Part shown: positions 7,175-13,480 of the stretch, one piece after another
How positions within the stretch are numbered: position 1 is the first letter of the stretch
Layout of the letters: every line of letters begins with the position of its first letter
Assembly: GCA_022866185.1 (NCBI GenBank)
Contig: JALHUG010000227.1
Location: forward strand, 1 to 21,575
Length of the DNA: 21,575 nt
Direction: 5' to 3'
Origin: Dehalococcoidia bacterium
Lineage (GTDB): Bacteria > Chloroflexota > Dehalococcoidia > SM23-28-2
The notes under the pieces: generated by a model
Seen by the model: the letters and a program-made list of their open reading frames with translations, nothing else
The model's database searches: none
What the model was told of the DNA's origin: nothing
Position numbers and translations under genes: made by a program

Positions 7175-8950
7175 CTAGGGAGGGCGAGCCCTTTTCTTCC
7201 ATCGTTGCCAGCCAAAGAAAGCCGTTGCTGAGGCAGTGGCTGCTGGCGGCACCATGGCCAAGACCAGCGCGATGGGCGAGAGGCCGTTGCCCTCATCAGA
7301 CCCCGCGGCGACAGCCTCTCCTCCCTGGGTAGACTGGCCAGACCTCTTCTCCCTGTACACGACGACCGGCGGCTGGGTGGGGCTCCCCTTGGGGTCCGCC
7401 TTGCTCTGAGAAGTTCCATCTCTGCTGAAGGCTCTCACCTCTGGACTGCTTGGCGCAGCGCCTGGCACTGTAGGCAATGGGCGCGGCGGCAACGCATCCG
7501 GTGATGAAGACGGCTCCAGTTCTGCCACCGCTGCGGTAGGCACGACCGGCGAGGCCGTCGAGCCTTTGCTGCTGGCAAGGGGAGGAGATGGCTGGGGGGA
7601 AGACGGCTGGGGGGAAGATGGCTGTGGCGTCTCCTCGGGCTGAGGGACCATTGTCGTCACGTCGAAGGAGATATCGTCGAAGTAGACCGTCCCTTCCGCT
7701 TCTGAGAGAGGGTCGAGCATCAGGCGCACCTTGGCGCTGGCAGCCTCAGCGGGGGCCACCACCGCACCCGTGCTGAGAAAACGAAAGTCGGGGGAGTCAT
7801 CGGTCAGGCGCGTCGTAGAATCGACCATGTCGATGGCTGTGCCACTCCCATCGGGGCTGGCATACCAGGAGAGGCGCAGATAGGCCGCGCTGACGTTGGC
7901 ATTGTTCTTCAGGGCGTAGCCGCTGAGAACGTAGGACTCGCCCCCTTCCACGGCCACCGTCTGGAAGGCCCACTTGGTGGAGGTCGTTCGGCTGGTGAAG
8001 GCGGCAGCGTGCTGCCCATCTCGCCTGGCGGCGCTGCTCCGCCGTAATTCGCCGCCCCACTTCTGCCAGCCAAGGGGTTTGCCGTCGCCGTCTGCCTCCT
8101 CAAAGCCGCCGTTTAGCAGCCCGGCCAAAGACAAGGGCGTCGCCATCAGGCTGGTGGCAGTAGGAGATGGACCGGGCGGTGAGGGCTTGGGAGTGGGCAC
8201 ATAGGTAGCTGTGGGAACAACAGTGGGCGAAGGTCTGGGCGATGCGGTTGGCCGAGGCGAGGGCGATGGCGTGGGGCTAGCGGTGGGCGAAGGGCTGGCG
8301 GTCGGCGATGGCGTGGGGTTGGGGGTAGGGGTGGAGGTGGGAGTCGGGGTTGGGGTTGGGGTGGGAGCAGGCGGGCCGATGAAGCTGAAGTCGTCCAGAT
8401 AGACGGTGAAACCTTCAGGGGGAGCTTCGATGGCGACCCTTATCTTGGCGGAGCGGGCCTCCGGCGGAGCCGGCTGCAAACCTGTGGTTAGACAATTGTA
8501 GGGGTCATCATCGGCTTCCGTGCAGGAGGCGGGTTCTGGGGACCGCTCGATGGGCGCGCCTGTGGCATCGCTGGTCTCATACCAACGAACGTAAAGCGAC
8601 GTCGTGGCGCCTTCTTGACCCTGCGCGATGTACGCCCGCAGCTCGTAGGATTGACCATAGCCGACCCCGAATACGGCTTGATACACTTCGCACTTCCGTA
8701 GGCCGTGGCAAGTGAGCCTGCCTGCGCACTCCCCGCCGTGCACCACCCCCTCGGGTCGGCAAACCCTCTCGATAACGTCATCCTCGCTAACGTCATACGT
8801 GATGCTCGAGCGCCACTCGCCGCCCAGATCAGCCTCAAACCCCCCGTTGACGAGGAGTTCGTCACCTCGAGCGGCGGGTGCCTGGAGAAGCAGCGCCGAT
8901 AGGGTCGCTGCCAAGAGCCAGGCAAGCGCCCAGGCCTTCCATCGTCCCAT
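7175..8950 (-). CDS. Secreted membrane-tethered protein, two jelly-roll-like domains and Pro/Thr linkers
   Basis: The 591-residue product is of unknown function. Visible architecture: a signal peptide (1-29; hydrophobic core AWLLAATLSALLL, cleavage near AARG/D), domain 1 (about 32-192), a Pro/Thr/Ser linker (193-270), domain 2 (278-430), a second Pro/Ser-rich linker (436-555), one membrane segment (about 557-580) and a basic tail KKRARPP that should stay in the cytoplasm. The two domains are related: each begins LLNGGFE or LVNGGFE, has an SYxLxxY strand and a DxW/RWY or LSWY strand, and ends with TVYLDDFSF or TVYFDDISF. This pattern matches carbohydrate-binding modules of the CBM4/9-CBM22, galactose-binding-like fold. 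Domain 1 has several Cys that may form disulfides. The start is ATG 8948-8950: an upstream in-frame TTG coincides with the -35 box and is excluded. A role in binding extracellular glycan is inference. Confidence 0.75.
   Translation of the reverse strand: MGRWKAWALAWLLAATLSALLLQAPAARGDELLVNGGFEADLGGEWRSSITYDVSEDDVIERVCRPEGVVHGGECAGRLTCHGLRKCEVYQAVFGVGYGQSYELRAYIAQGQEGATTSLYVRWYETSDATGAPIERSPEPASCTEADDDPYNCLTTGLQPAPPEARSAKIRVAIEAPPEGFTVYLDDFSFIGPPAPTPTPTPTPTSTPTPNPTPSPTASPSPTASPTPSPSPRPTASPRPSPTVVPTATYVPTPKPSPPGPSPTATSLMATPLSLAGLLNGGFEEADGDGKPLGWQKWGGELRRSSAARRDGQHAAAFTSRTTSTKWAFQTVAVEGGESYVLSGYALKNNANVSAAYLRLSWYASPDGSGTAIDMVDSTTRLTDDSPDFRFLSTGAVVAPAEAASAKVRLMLDPLSEAEGTVYFDDISFDVTTMVPQPEETPQPSSPQPSSPQPSPPLASSKGSTASPVVPTAAVAELEPSSSPDALPPRPLPTVPGAAPSSPEVRAFSRDGTSQSKADPKGSPTQPPVVVYREKRSGQSTQGGEAVAAGSDEGNGLSPIALVLAMVPPAATASATAFFGWQRWKKRARPP
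7587..7616 (-). repeat. 15-bp tandem repeat in the second linker
   Basis: Two near-identical 15-bp units (core GGCTGGGGGGAA on the + strand, differing at one base) lie head to tail, with a third partial copy following. They encode repeated SSPQP pentapeptides in the surface protein, a likely site of length variation by slippage. Confidence 0.6.
8147..8374 (-). repeat. Low-complexity Pro/Thr/Ser linker coding repeat with G-rich + strand
   Basis: This stretch encodes alternating PT, PS and PTAS units joining the two folded domains of the surface protein. The + (template) strand consists of short degenerate GGGGTT and GGGCGA-type repeats. Its end at 8315-8371 has at least eight runs of three or more G separated by short loops. 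Confidence 0.7.
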
Positions 8951-8994
8951 GGTGGGGCTGCCCTTGAACCTGCTATCGCAAACAGAGCAACCCC

Positions 8995-9022
8995 ATTTTA
9001 GGGAGCAATGGGGAAATGTCAA
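8995..9022 (-). promoter_or_regulatory. Near-consensus sigma70 promoter of the surface protein-cmk operon
   Basis: A perfect TTGACA (9017-9022), a 16-bp spacer and TAAAAT (8995-9000) lie on the minus strand, placing the start of transcription near 8988 and the ATG at 8950 about 38 nt downstream. It is the strongest promoter seen in the window and probably drives the surface protein, cmk, plsC and ispH together. Confidence 0.7.
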
Positions 9023-9043
9023 TAAGGATAGCGAGTGAGATCC

Positions 9044-9218
9044 TTAGATCGCTCGATAAACGTGGGGATTGGCGATGATGCCGGGGATGCGGCCGCGCTT
9101 GGCCACCGGCTTGCGCTCTACCTCCTTGATGGCGACAGTGAAATCGATGGAGGCGGGCACCGCTGATGGGGCTGTCCACGCCGAAGGTGCCCACCAAGGC
9201 GAAGGCGTAGCCACTCGG
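9044..9218 (-). pseudogene. Degraded coding fragment of unknown family, frameshifted
   Basis: Within the 311-bp stretch 8951-9261 that holds no intact gene, two adjoining minus-strand segments show coding-like, G/C-ending codons. The upstream one (about 9160-9218) reads GYAFALVGTFGVDSPIS. The downstream one, in another frame and ending at TAA 9044-9046, reads SIDFTVAIKEVERKPVAKRG and continues through RIPGIIANP to HVYRAI. A one-base change near 9150-9162 would join them. There is no start codon with a ribosome site, and a stop (9219-9221) lies just upstream in the first frame, at the edge of a strong hairpin. I read this as the 3' remnant of a lost gene. The family is not recognised; a short intact ORF is the alternative. 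Confidence 0.3.
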
Positions 9219-9227
9219 CTACGCCTT
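9202..9227 (-). terminator. Strong hairpin downstream of the zinc-ribbon gene
   Basis: AAGGCGTAGCC and GGCTACGCCTT form a perfect 11-bp stem with the 4-nt loop ACTC, 34 nt past the stop of the zinc-ribbon gene. No U-tract follows on either strand beyond a TT, so termination is plausible but not certain. Confidence 0.45.
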
Positions 9228-9261
9228 GTTGCAGGCCTATCTCGCAGGGTCAATCGGTTCC

Positions 9262-9630
9262 CTAGCGCCGCAGGGTAGTCCTTCTCAGAAGCAACGTCTC
9301 CTGAACGGCGTAGGACGCTTCCTGTTGAGTCTCCTTCTCTGCTTTGGCCGGAAGCCGGTTTGTCTTCTTCTTGGCCGGCTGCCGCCCTATCAGCGAGGCA
9401 GGCAGCTGAACAGCCCGCCTGCCCAGCATCCGCAGCAGCATCTGGACAGCAGCGCCCACAGCGAAGATGGCCGCCCCTCGGGCTACCACCGGCATTGCGC
9501 TTCGCCAGGCGACAGGAAGCTGGGAGCCGTTGCGGGCGGCCGGCACCTTCACGTTGCGCAAGGAGGCGCCGCACTTCCGACAGAAGTTATCGTCCAGGGA
9601 GCAGAGATTACCGCAGTTGGAGCAACGCAT
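9262..9630 (-). CDS. Small membrane-anchored zinc-ribbon protein
   Basis: The 122-residue product starts with a CxxC...CxxC zinc ribbon (Cys3, Cys6, Cys17, Cys20; MRCSNCGN and FCRKCGASL). A hydrophobic segment follows at about 46-68 (MPVVARGAAIFAVGAAVQML), then a very basic, Lys/Gln-rich tail. Such zinc-ribbon-plus-one-helix proteins are frequent and mostly uncharacterised. ATG 9628-9630 is fixed by a full AAGGAGG at 9637-9643 with 6-nt spacing. It sits 81 bp after pfkB with a likely promoter of its own, so it is probably a separate unit. The function is unknown. Confidence 0.7.
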   Translation of the reverse strand: MRCSNCGNLCSLDDNFCRKCGASLRNVKVPAARNGSQLPVAWRSAMPVVARGAAIFAVGAAVQMLLRMLGRRAVQLPASLIGRQPAKKKTNRLPAKAEKETQQEASYAVQETLLLRRTTLRR

Positions 9631-9669
9631 GCCTCGCCTCCTTAAGCCCGCAGCCCCCAAGTTGGCCCC

Positions 9670-9699
9670 ATGATAGCAGCCCCCGAACGCAGCCGACAA
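9670..9699 (-). promoter_or_regulatory. Putative promoter of the zinc-ribbon gene
   Basis: TTGTCG (9694-9699), an 18-bp spacer and TATCAT (9670-9675) on the minus strand would start transcription near 9663, about 33 nt before the ATG and upstream of its AAGGAGG site. Confidence 0.4.
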
Positions 9700-9711
9700 C
9701 GGCGACGCCCG

Positions 9712-10710
9712 TTAGCCGAAGTAGTGAGCATGGTAGGCCAGCAGATCCTCTCGCGTGGGCAGGCCAGCCCGACAGCCCATGCTGGCCAGGCAGAAACCGG
9801 CCGCCACGTGGCCCAGCGCGGCGCAGTGGGGCAGCGGCTCCCACATCAGGAAACCCCAGAGGAAGCCGGCAGCGAAGGCGTCGCCCGCGCCGGTGGCATC
9901 GACGATAGGTCCTTCGTGGATGGGCCCCGCCGGCAGCGCCCATCGGCCCTCCCCGCTGAGCAGCCAGCAGAAGATGGGAAGCTCTTGCTCCCCCTCCCCT
10001 GCGGTCGCCTCCGTCGTCATCCAGGGCTGGCGTATCGTCCCTCGACCGAAGGTCACCACCACCGTCTGGCAGCCCAGGTCGACGAGGGCCTCAGCGGCGG
10101 CGGGAAGCTCCAGCTTCGTCAGCTCCCTGAGCTCGTTAACGTTGGCGAAGGCGATGGTACAACGGCTGAGCAACTCCGCCAGGGCATCCAGCCCGTAAGG
10201 GGCTAGCAGGGAATCGATGGACAAGGATATCACTGTGGTCGGTTGCAGAGCTTCGACGGCGGCTCTCTGCACGTCCAGGGGAATGGCTCCCCCGAAGGAG
10301 GAAAAAAGGGCGAGACGGGCGCTGGCCAGGTAGGCCGCATCCAGGTCTCCCGACTGGAAGAAAGCGTTCGCCCCCGGTTCGGTGTACATGGCCCGATTGC
10401 CGTGTCCGTCGGCGAAGGCGAGCACCGAGCCGGTGACGAGCCCCTTCTTGCGCACGATGTGGCGGGTGTCCACCCCCACCTCAGCAAAGGAGCGAAGAAC
10501 CATCTGGGCCTCAGCGTCGTCGCCCAGGGCGCCCAGAAAGCCGCAGCGCAGGCCCAGCTTGGCCAGGGCATAGGTGGTGTTGGCCGAGCAGCCGCCGGCA
10601 GCCACCGCCATCTCATCGATGAGTTGGGCGCCGTCAGTGACAACGCGGCGCACAGAGTAGACACGGTCTATATTCAGAGAACCAACGCCGATGACTTCGA
10701 AAGGAGGCAT
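9712..10710 (-). CDS. PfkB/ribokinase-family carbohydrate or nucleoside kinase
   Basis: This 332-residue ATP-dependent kinase has the ribokinase fold. The N-terminal signature is present as VGSLNIDRVY followed by the substrate-binding GGCSANTTYALAKLG (39-53). The C-terminal signature is DATGAGDAFAAGF (271-283), with Asp277 as the catalytic base and the GAGD anion hole intact. The substrate cannot be deduced: sugars, sugar acids, nucleosides and small cyclic precursors are all known in the family. The start ATG lies 3 bp after the stop of the HAD gene, so it is the last member of the PHP-formyltransferase-HAD-kinase run. The functional link to those genes is inferred from spacing only. Confidence 0.85.
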   Translation of the reverse strand: MPPFEVIGVGSLNIDRVYSVRRVVTDGAQLIDEMAVAAGGCSANTTYALAKLGLRCGFLGALGDDAEAQMVLRSFAEVGVDTRHIVRKKGLVTGSVLAFADGHGNRAMYTEPGANAFFQSGDLDAAYLASARLALFSSFGGAIPLDVQRAAVEALQPTTVISLSIDSLLAPYGLDALAELLSRCTIAFANVNELRELTKLELPAAAEALVDLGCQTVVVTFGRGTIRQPWMTTEATAGEGEQELPIFCWLLSGEGRWALPAGPIHEGPIVDATGAGDAFAAGFLWGFLMWEPLPHCAALGHVAAGFCLASMGCRAGLPTREDLLAYHAHYFG

Positions 10711-10713
10711 GGC

Positions 10714-11715
10714 CTACCCCAATTCCGCCGCCGCCTCGCGCACCAAGCGACGGAATCGAGCGTGCACCGTCAGCGCCTCGGCGATGTCGACGCCGGCCAG
10801 CCAGTGATAATGAGGGCCGGCCGCCTCAGCGCCCACGGCCGAGCGCGACACGAAATCGCGTGCCCCCTCCAGGCCGCCGTCCTCCCAAGCCCTCAGCAAA
10901 GGCAGGATGTCGATCAGGGCCATGGAGGATACCCCCACTGTCCCGCACTCCAGGGCGTACTGGTTGCCGTTGAAGACGACGGCCAGGCCGCCGGCATCGC
11001 GAACAGAGGTAAGCATGGCGTTGTCGGTGATGCTATCGCCTACCACCACCCAGCGGGAGACCTCCAGTTGGGCAGACATGGCGAACTTGGCCAGAGCCCC
11101 GACCTTCCGCTTACCGCCGATGGGCTTGACCAAGGCCACTGCATCTCCCAGAGGCGTGCCAGGTAGCTCTTCCCAGTAGAAGGCGTCGAGAAGAGCCTGA
11201 AGGATCGCATCGTCGTCCTCTTGCACGCTTCGCTGGCGCAGGGCCAGCTCGACGCGGGCCACCGCGCCGATATCCTCCTGAGTCAGCCGAGCGGCCATTT
11301 CCTCCAGAGGGAAGCTGGTGCAGGCCAGCCGCTCCATCATCAGGCCCAAGCGCTGAGCCAGCCGCTGGGCGTATTGCTCATAGGTGGTGGTGATGCAGAA
11401 GACCTGATAGCCTTCGCCCGCCAGTTGGCCGATAGTCTCTGCCGCCCTTTTCACCAGAGGGGCCGACGCGGCCAGCCGCTCGATGTGGAAGACGCTCAGG
11501 CGGTGATAGAGGAGGAAGGGAAGAATAAGGGCTAGCGTATCGCCGGGCTCGTAGCCGGGCCGACCGGCCAGGGCCAGGATGTCGTCGTAGCGGCTGATGG
11601 CCCGGAACACCTCGTGTCCTCCCGGCACCAGGCCCATGAGCTCGAAGGCGGCGTCCTGGGAGGTGAGAGGCCCCTCCATGTCGAAGGCAATGCAGCGTGT
11701 CGATTCTTGACTCAT
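10714..11715 (-). CDS. HAD-superfamily phosphatase, EhaR/COG4030-like
   Basis: This 333-residue protein has the HAD motifs in order. Motif I is AFDMEGPLT (Asp12 nucleophile, with Glu14 where most phosphatases have Asp). Motif II is the Thr cluster CITTTYEQY (109-111), motif III is Lys202 or Lys204 in GGKRKVG, and motif IV is VVVGDSITDNAM (Asp227, Asp231). The FDxEGPL opening with a following QDxAxEL is characteristic of the family annotated EhaR in methanogens (COG4030, function unproven). A DxE motif I is also known from ThrH-type phosphoserine phosphatases. ATG overlaps the stop of the upstream formyltransferase by 4 bases (ATGA). The substrate is unknown. The family assignment is from memory of motif patterns. 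Confidence 0.75.
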   Translation of the reverse strand: MSQESTRCIAFDMEGPLTSQDAAFELMGLVPGGHEVFRAISRYDDILALAGRPGYEPGDTLALILPFLLYHRLSVFHIERLAASAPLVKRAAETIGQLAGEGYQVFCITTTYEQYAQRLAQRLGLMMERLACTSFPLEEMAARLTQEDIGAVARVELALRQRSVQEDDDAILQALLDAFYWEELPGTPLGDAVALVKPIGGKRKVGALAKFAMSAQLEVSRWVVVGDSITDNAMLTSVRDAGGLAVVFNGNQYALECGTVGVSSMALIDILPLLRAWEDGGLEGARDFVSRSAVGAEAAGPHYHWLAGVDIAEALTVHARFRRLVREAAAELG

Positions 11716-12530
11716 GCTGATCCCACCAGACGGTCGATCTCCTGCGTCAGGTCGTATGCGTCGATGGGCAGACCGTCGGTGCCCACCACTCGCCCGCGTG
11801 CAATGTGCACTTTCTCTTCAGCGAAGGCCCGCAGGGTGGCCACCACCAGGGGAAGCTCGCGCATTACCCCCTGACGGCGGATCTCCTGGAACAGGCGGTT
11901 GTCCTCGCCTTCGCTGGCCCGCACATCGGCCACGCTCCTCCCCACCACCTGCGCCCACGGCCCGTCGAGGGCGCGCCCACGAATGCTGTAGGTGCAGTAG
12001 GTGACGGGCGGACCCTGATCCAGTTCCTTGGTGGCCAGGTGCATCATGATCCCCGTCCTCTTTGCCCTCTGCTCGATGAGCTGCCAGATGACCTCCTGAC
12101 AGGTGCCAGCCGGCCCGCCCGGCGGCGCCGGGTGGAGGTTGAGGAGATTGTAGCGCTGGCAGGCCTCCTCGGTGAAGATGAGCATATAGCCAGCGAGCAC
12201 ACCCAGGTCGAAGGGATGCGCCTCCAGCAGGTGCATCGCCGCCCGGTCGTAATCCGCCCGCCAGGAGGGCAGCGGCTCGCCAGCGTGGGCGGGCGGCTCA
12301 CCTCGCTCCTGGCCAAAGCGCCTGGATGACAGGCAGACCAGGGGTAGGTCGTAGCCTTCCACCAGATCGAAGAAGCGATCGCTGGCCGAATCCTCCCCCC
12401 GCTCGCGATTGCTGAAGACGAAGGCGATGCGGGCCTTCAGATCGCCTGCCTGGATGGCCTGCCATGCCTCCTCGAGGAGCTGACAGGCGGCCTCATCGCG
12501 TCCCGTAGAGAACCAGCCGATATTCAGCAT
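11712..12530 (-). CDS. PurN-fold formyltransferase-like protein
   Basis: The 272-residue product resembles the formyltransferase domain of glycinamide ribonucleotide transformylase (PurN). The formyl-transfer triad is complete: Asn131 and His133 in LLNLHPAPPGG, and Asp171 in KELDQGPPV. The segments VFSNRERG, LAGYMLIF and TGIMMHLATKELDQGP line up with the family, but STGRDEAACQLL replaces the usual glycine-rich phosphate-binding loop near the N-terminus, so the acceptor may not be GAR. ATG 12528-12530 is chosen because AAGGAGG lies at 12536-12542 (5-nt spacing), overlapping the stop of the PHP gene. The longer upstream open frame lacks family similarity and is discarded. It is not beside other purine genes, which argues for a paralogue with another role. 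Confidence 0.8.
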   Translation of the reverse strand: MLNIGWFSTGRDEAACQLLEEAWQAIQAGDLKARIAFVFSNRERGEDSASDRFFDLVEGYDLPLVCLSSRRFGQERGEPPAHAGEPLPSWRADYDRAAMHLLEAHPFDLGVLAGYMLIFTEEACQRYNLLNLHPAPPGGPAGTCQEVIWQLIEQRAKRTGIMMHLATKELDQGPPVTYCTYSIRGRALDGPWAQVVGRSVADVRASEGEDNRLFQEIRRQGVMRELPLVVATLRAFAEEKVHIARGRVVGTDGLPIDAYDLTQEIDRLVGSA

Positions 12531-12540
12531 GATCGCCTCC

Positions 12541-13203
12541 TTACTCTGTTGGCCGCCAGCCCAGACGGCGTCGCAGCCGGGCCCAGCGGCTGAATAGGTG
12601 CACCAAGGGGCTGGACAATCGCCCCACGATGCGTCCCTGTCTGAGGGCCTGGAGAAACTCCTGTGGCCCATCGAAGTCGGGCATCTCCACGCAGGCCCGC
12701 CCCAGCTCTCGCGCCGAGTGAGCATCGCTGCCCGCCGACATTGCCAGGCCATGCTCCTGAGCCAAGCGAGCCGCCCGCTCGTTGTCGCTCCGCAAGGTGG
12801 TGCGCGCGTTCATGGCCTCGATGATGTCCACTTGAGGCAGGATGCGCATGAGGGCTGCTTCGGCCAGGGGCTCGCTGCGGAATCGGTCGAAAGGGTGAGG
12901 TACACAGACCAAGCCGCCCTGCTCCTTGATACGTCGCACCGTCTCCTCGGGGCTGAGCCCGGCCGGCACCTTCTCCCGAAGGAACAAGCCAATGATCTCG
13001 CCCTCCGAGCTCGCGGCCTCCTCCCCGACGATCACTCTGAAGGAGGCCAGCTTCTGGATGGCCAGGGCGCCGCGAATCTCGTTGTGATCGGTGACGGCCG
13101 CGCAGTTGATCCCCCGTTTGAGGCAGGTCTGCACGTATTTCTCAGGCGATGTGAGGGCGTCGGGTGAGAAGTAGGTGTGCGTGTGGAGGTCAGCCTTCAG
13201 CAA
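12541..13203 (-). CDS. PHP-domain metal-dependent phosphoesterase
   Basis: The 220-residue product has the PHP-family metal ligands in order: His7 and His9 (DLHTHTYFSPD), Asp39-His40 (VTDHNEI), Glu61 (VGEE), His103 (VPHPFDRF) and Asp160/His162 (AGSDAH). Such stand-alone proteins hydrolyse phosphoesters such as histidinol phosphate, nucleoside 3',5'-bisphosphates or nucleotides; the substrate here is unknown. I place the start at TTG 13201-13203 because AGGAGG lies 9 nt upstream and the protein then begins MLKADLHTHT, as in the family. ATG codons further upstream lack a ribosome site. The gene overlaps xseB by 14 bases, so it is translationally coupled to the exonuclease genes. A basic C-terminal tail (about 205-217) follows the domain. 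Confidence 0.85.
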   Translation of the reverse strand: MLKADLHTHTYFSPDALTSPEKYVQTCLKRGINCAAVTDHNEIRGALAIQKLASFRVIVGEEAASSEGEIIGLFLREKVPAGLSPEETVRRIKEQGGLVCVPHPFDRFRSEPLAEAALMRILPQVDIIEAMNARTTLRSDNERAARLAQEHGLAMSAGSDAHSARELGRACVEMPDFDGPQEFLQALRQGRIVGRLSSPLVHLFSRWARLRRRLGWRPTE

Positions 13204-13480
13204 GCGGTTCGTCCTCCTCATCATCGGGGGCGTAGGTCGGCCCCTCCTCATGCAGCTCCCTCGAGGCATCCTCTCGGTAGGCGGCGAACGCTTCCTGCAG
13301 ACGAGTGATGCGCAGCTCCGCCTGGTCGAGGAGCCCCTGACAGCCCTGGGCCAGGCGCATCCCCTCCTCGTAGAGGGCCAGGGCCTCCTCCAGGGGCAGA
13401 CCGCCCTCCTCCAGCCTGGCCACCGTCTCTTCCAGGCGGCGGAAGGCCTCCTCGAAGCTACCGCCAACCTCAGAAGCCAT
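13190..13480 (-). CDS. xseB: Exodeoxyribonuclease VII small subunit
   Basis: The 96-residue product matches XseB in the core SFEEAFRRLEETVARLEEGGLPLEEALALYEEGMRLAQGC (quoted across two overlapping pieces: SFEEAFRRLEETVARLEEG and LPLEEALALYEEGMRL), a two-helix coiled-coil that binds the XseA large subunit. The C-terminal tail is acidic (DDEEDEPLAEG) and longer than in the usual protein of about 80 residues. ATG 13478-13480 overlaps the end of xseA by 11 bases and places the core at the usual distance. A longer in-frame version would add an Arg-rich extension that lies inside xseA and is not supported. Confidence 0.92.
   Translation of the reverse strand: MASEVGGSFEEAFRRLEETVARLEEGGLPLEEALALYEEGMRLAQGCQGLLDQAELRITRLQEAFAAYREDASRELHEEGPTYAPDDEEDEPLAEG
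13213..13218 (-). promoter_or_regulatory. Ribosome binding site that fixes the TTG start of the PHP gene
   Basis: AGGAGG on the minus strand lies within the 3' end of xseB, 9 nt before TTG 13201-13203. The upstream ATG pair lies immediately next to this site and cannot use it. Confidence 0.6.

Noticed and set aside
9698..9713. Terminator hairpin at the end of pfkB
   Set aside because: Only a 5-bp stem overlapping the stop codon, with no U-tract.
10243..11166. Plus-strand open frame opposite pfkB and the HAD gene
   Set aside because: Antisense shadow; the two minus-strand genes carry complete active sites here.
12531..12752. N-terminal extension of the formyltransferase
   Set aside because: Overlaps the PHP gene, is Trp/Arg/Cys-rich without family similarity, and the internal ATG has an ideal AAGGAGG.
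13204..13467. Upstream extension of the PHP protein
   Set aside because: Lies in xseB in another frame, is Arg/Pro-rich and out of register with the family start.
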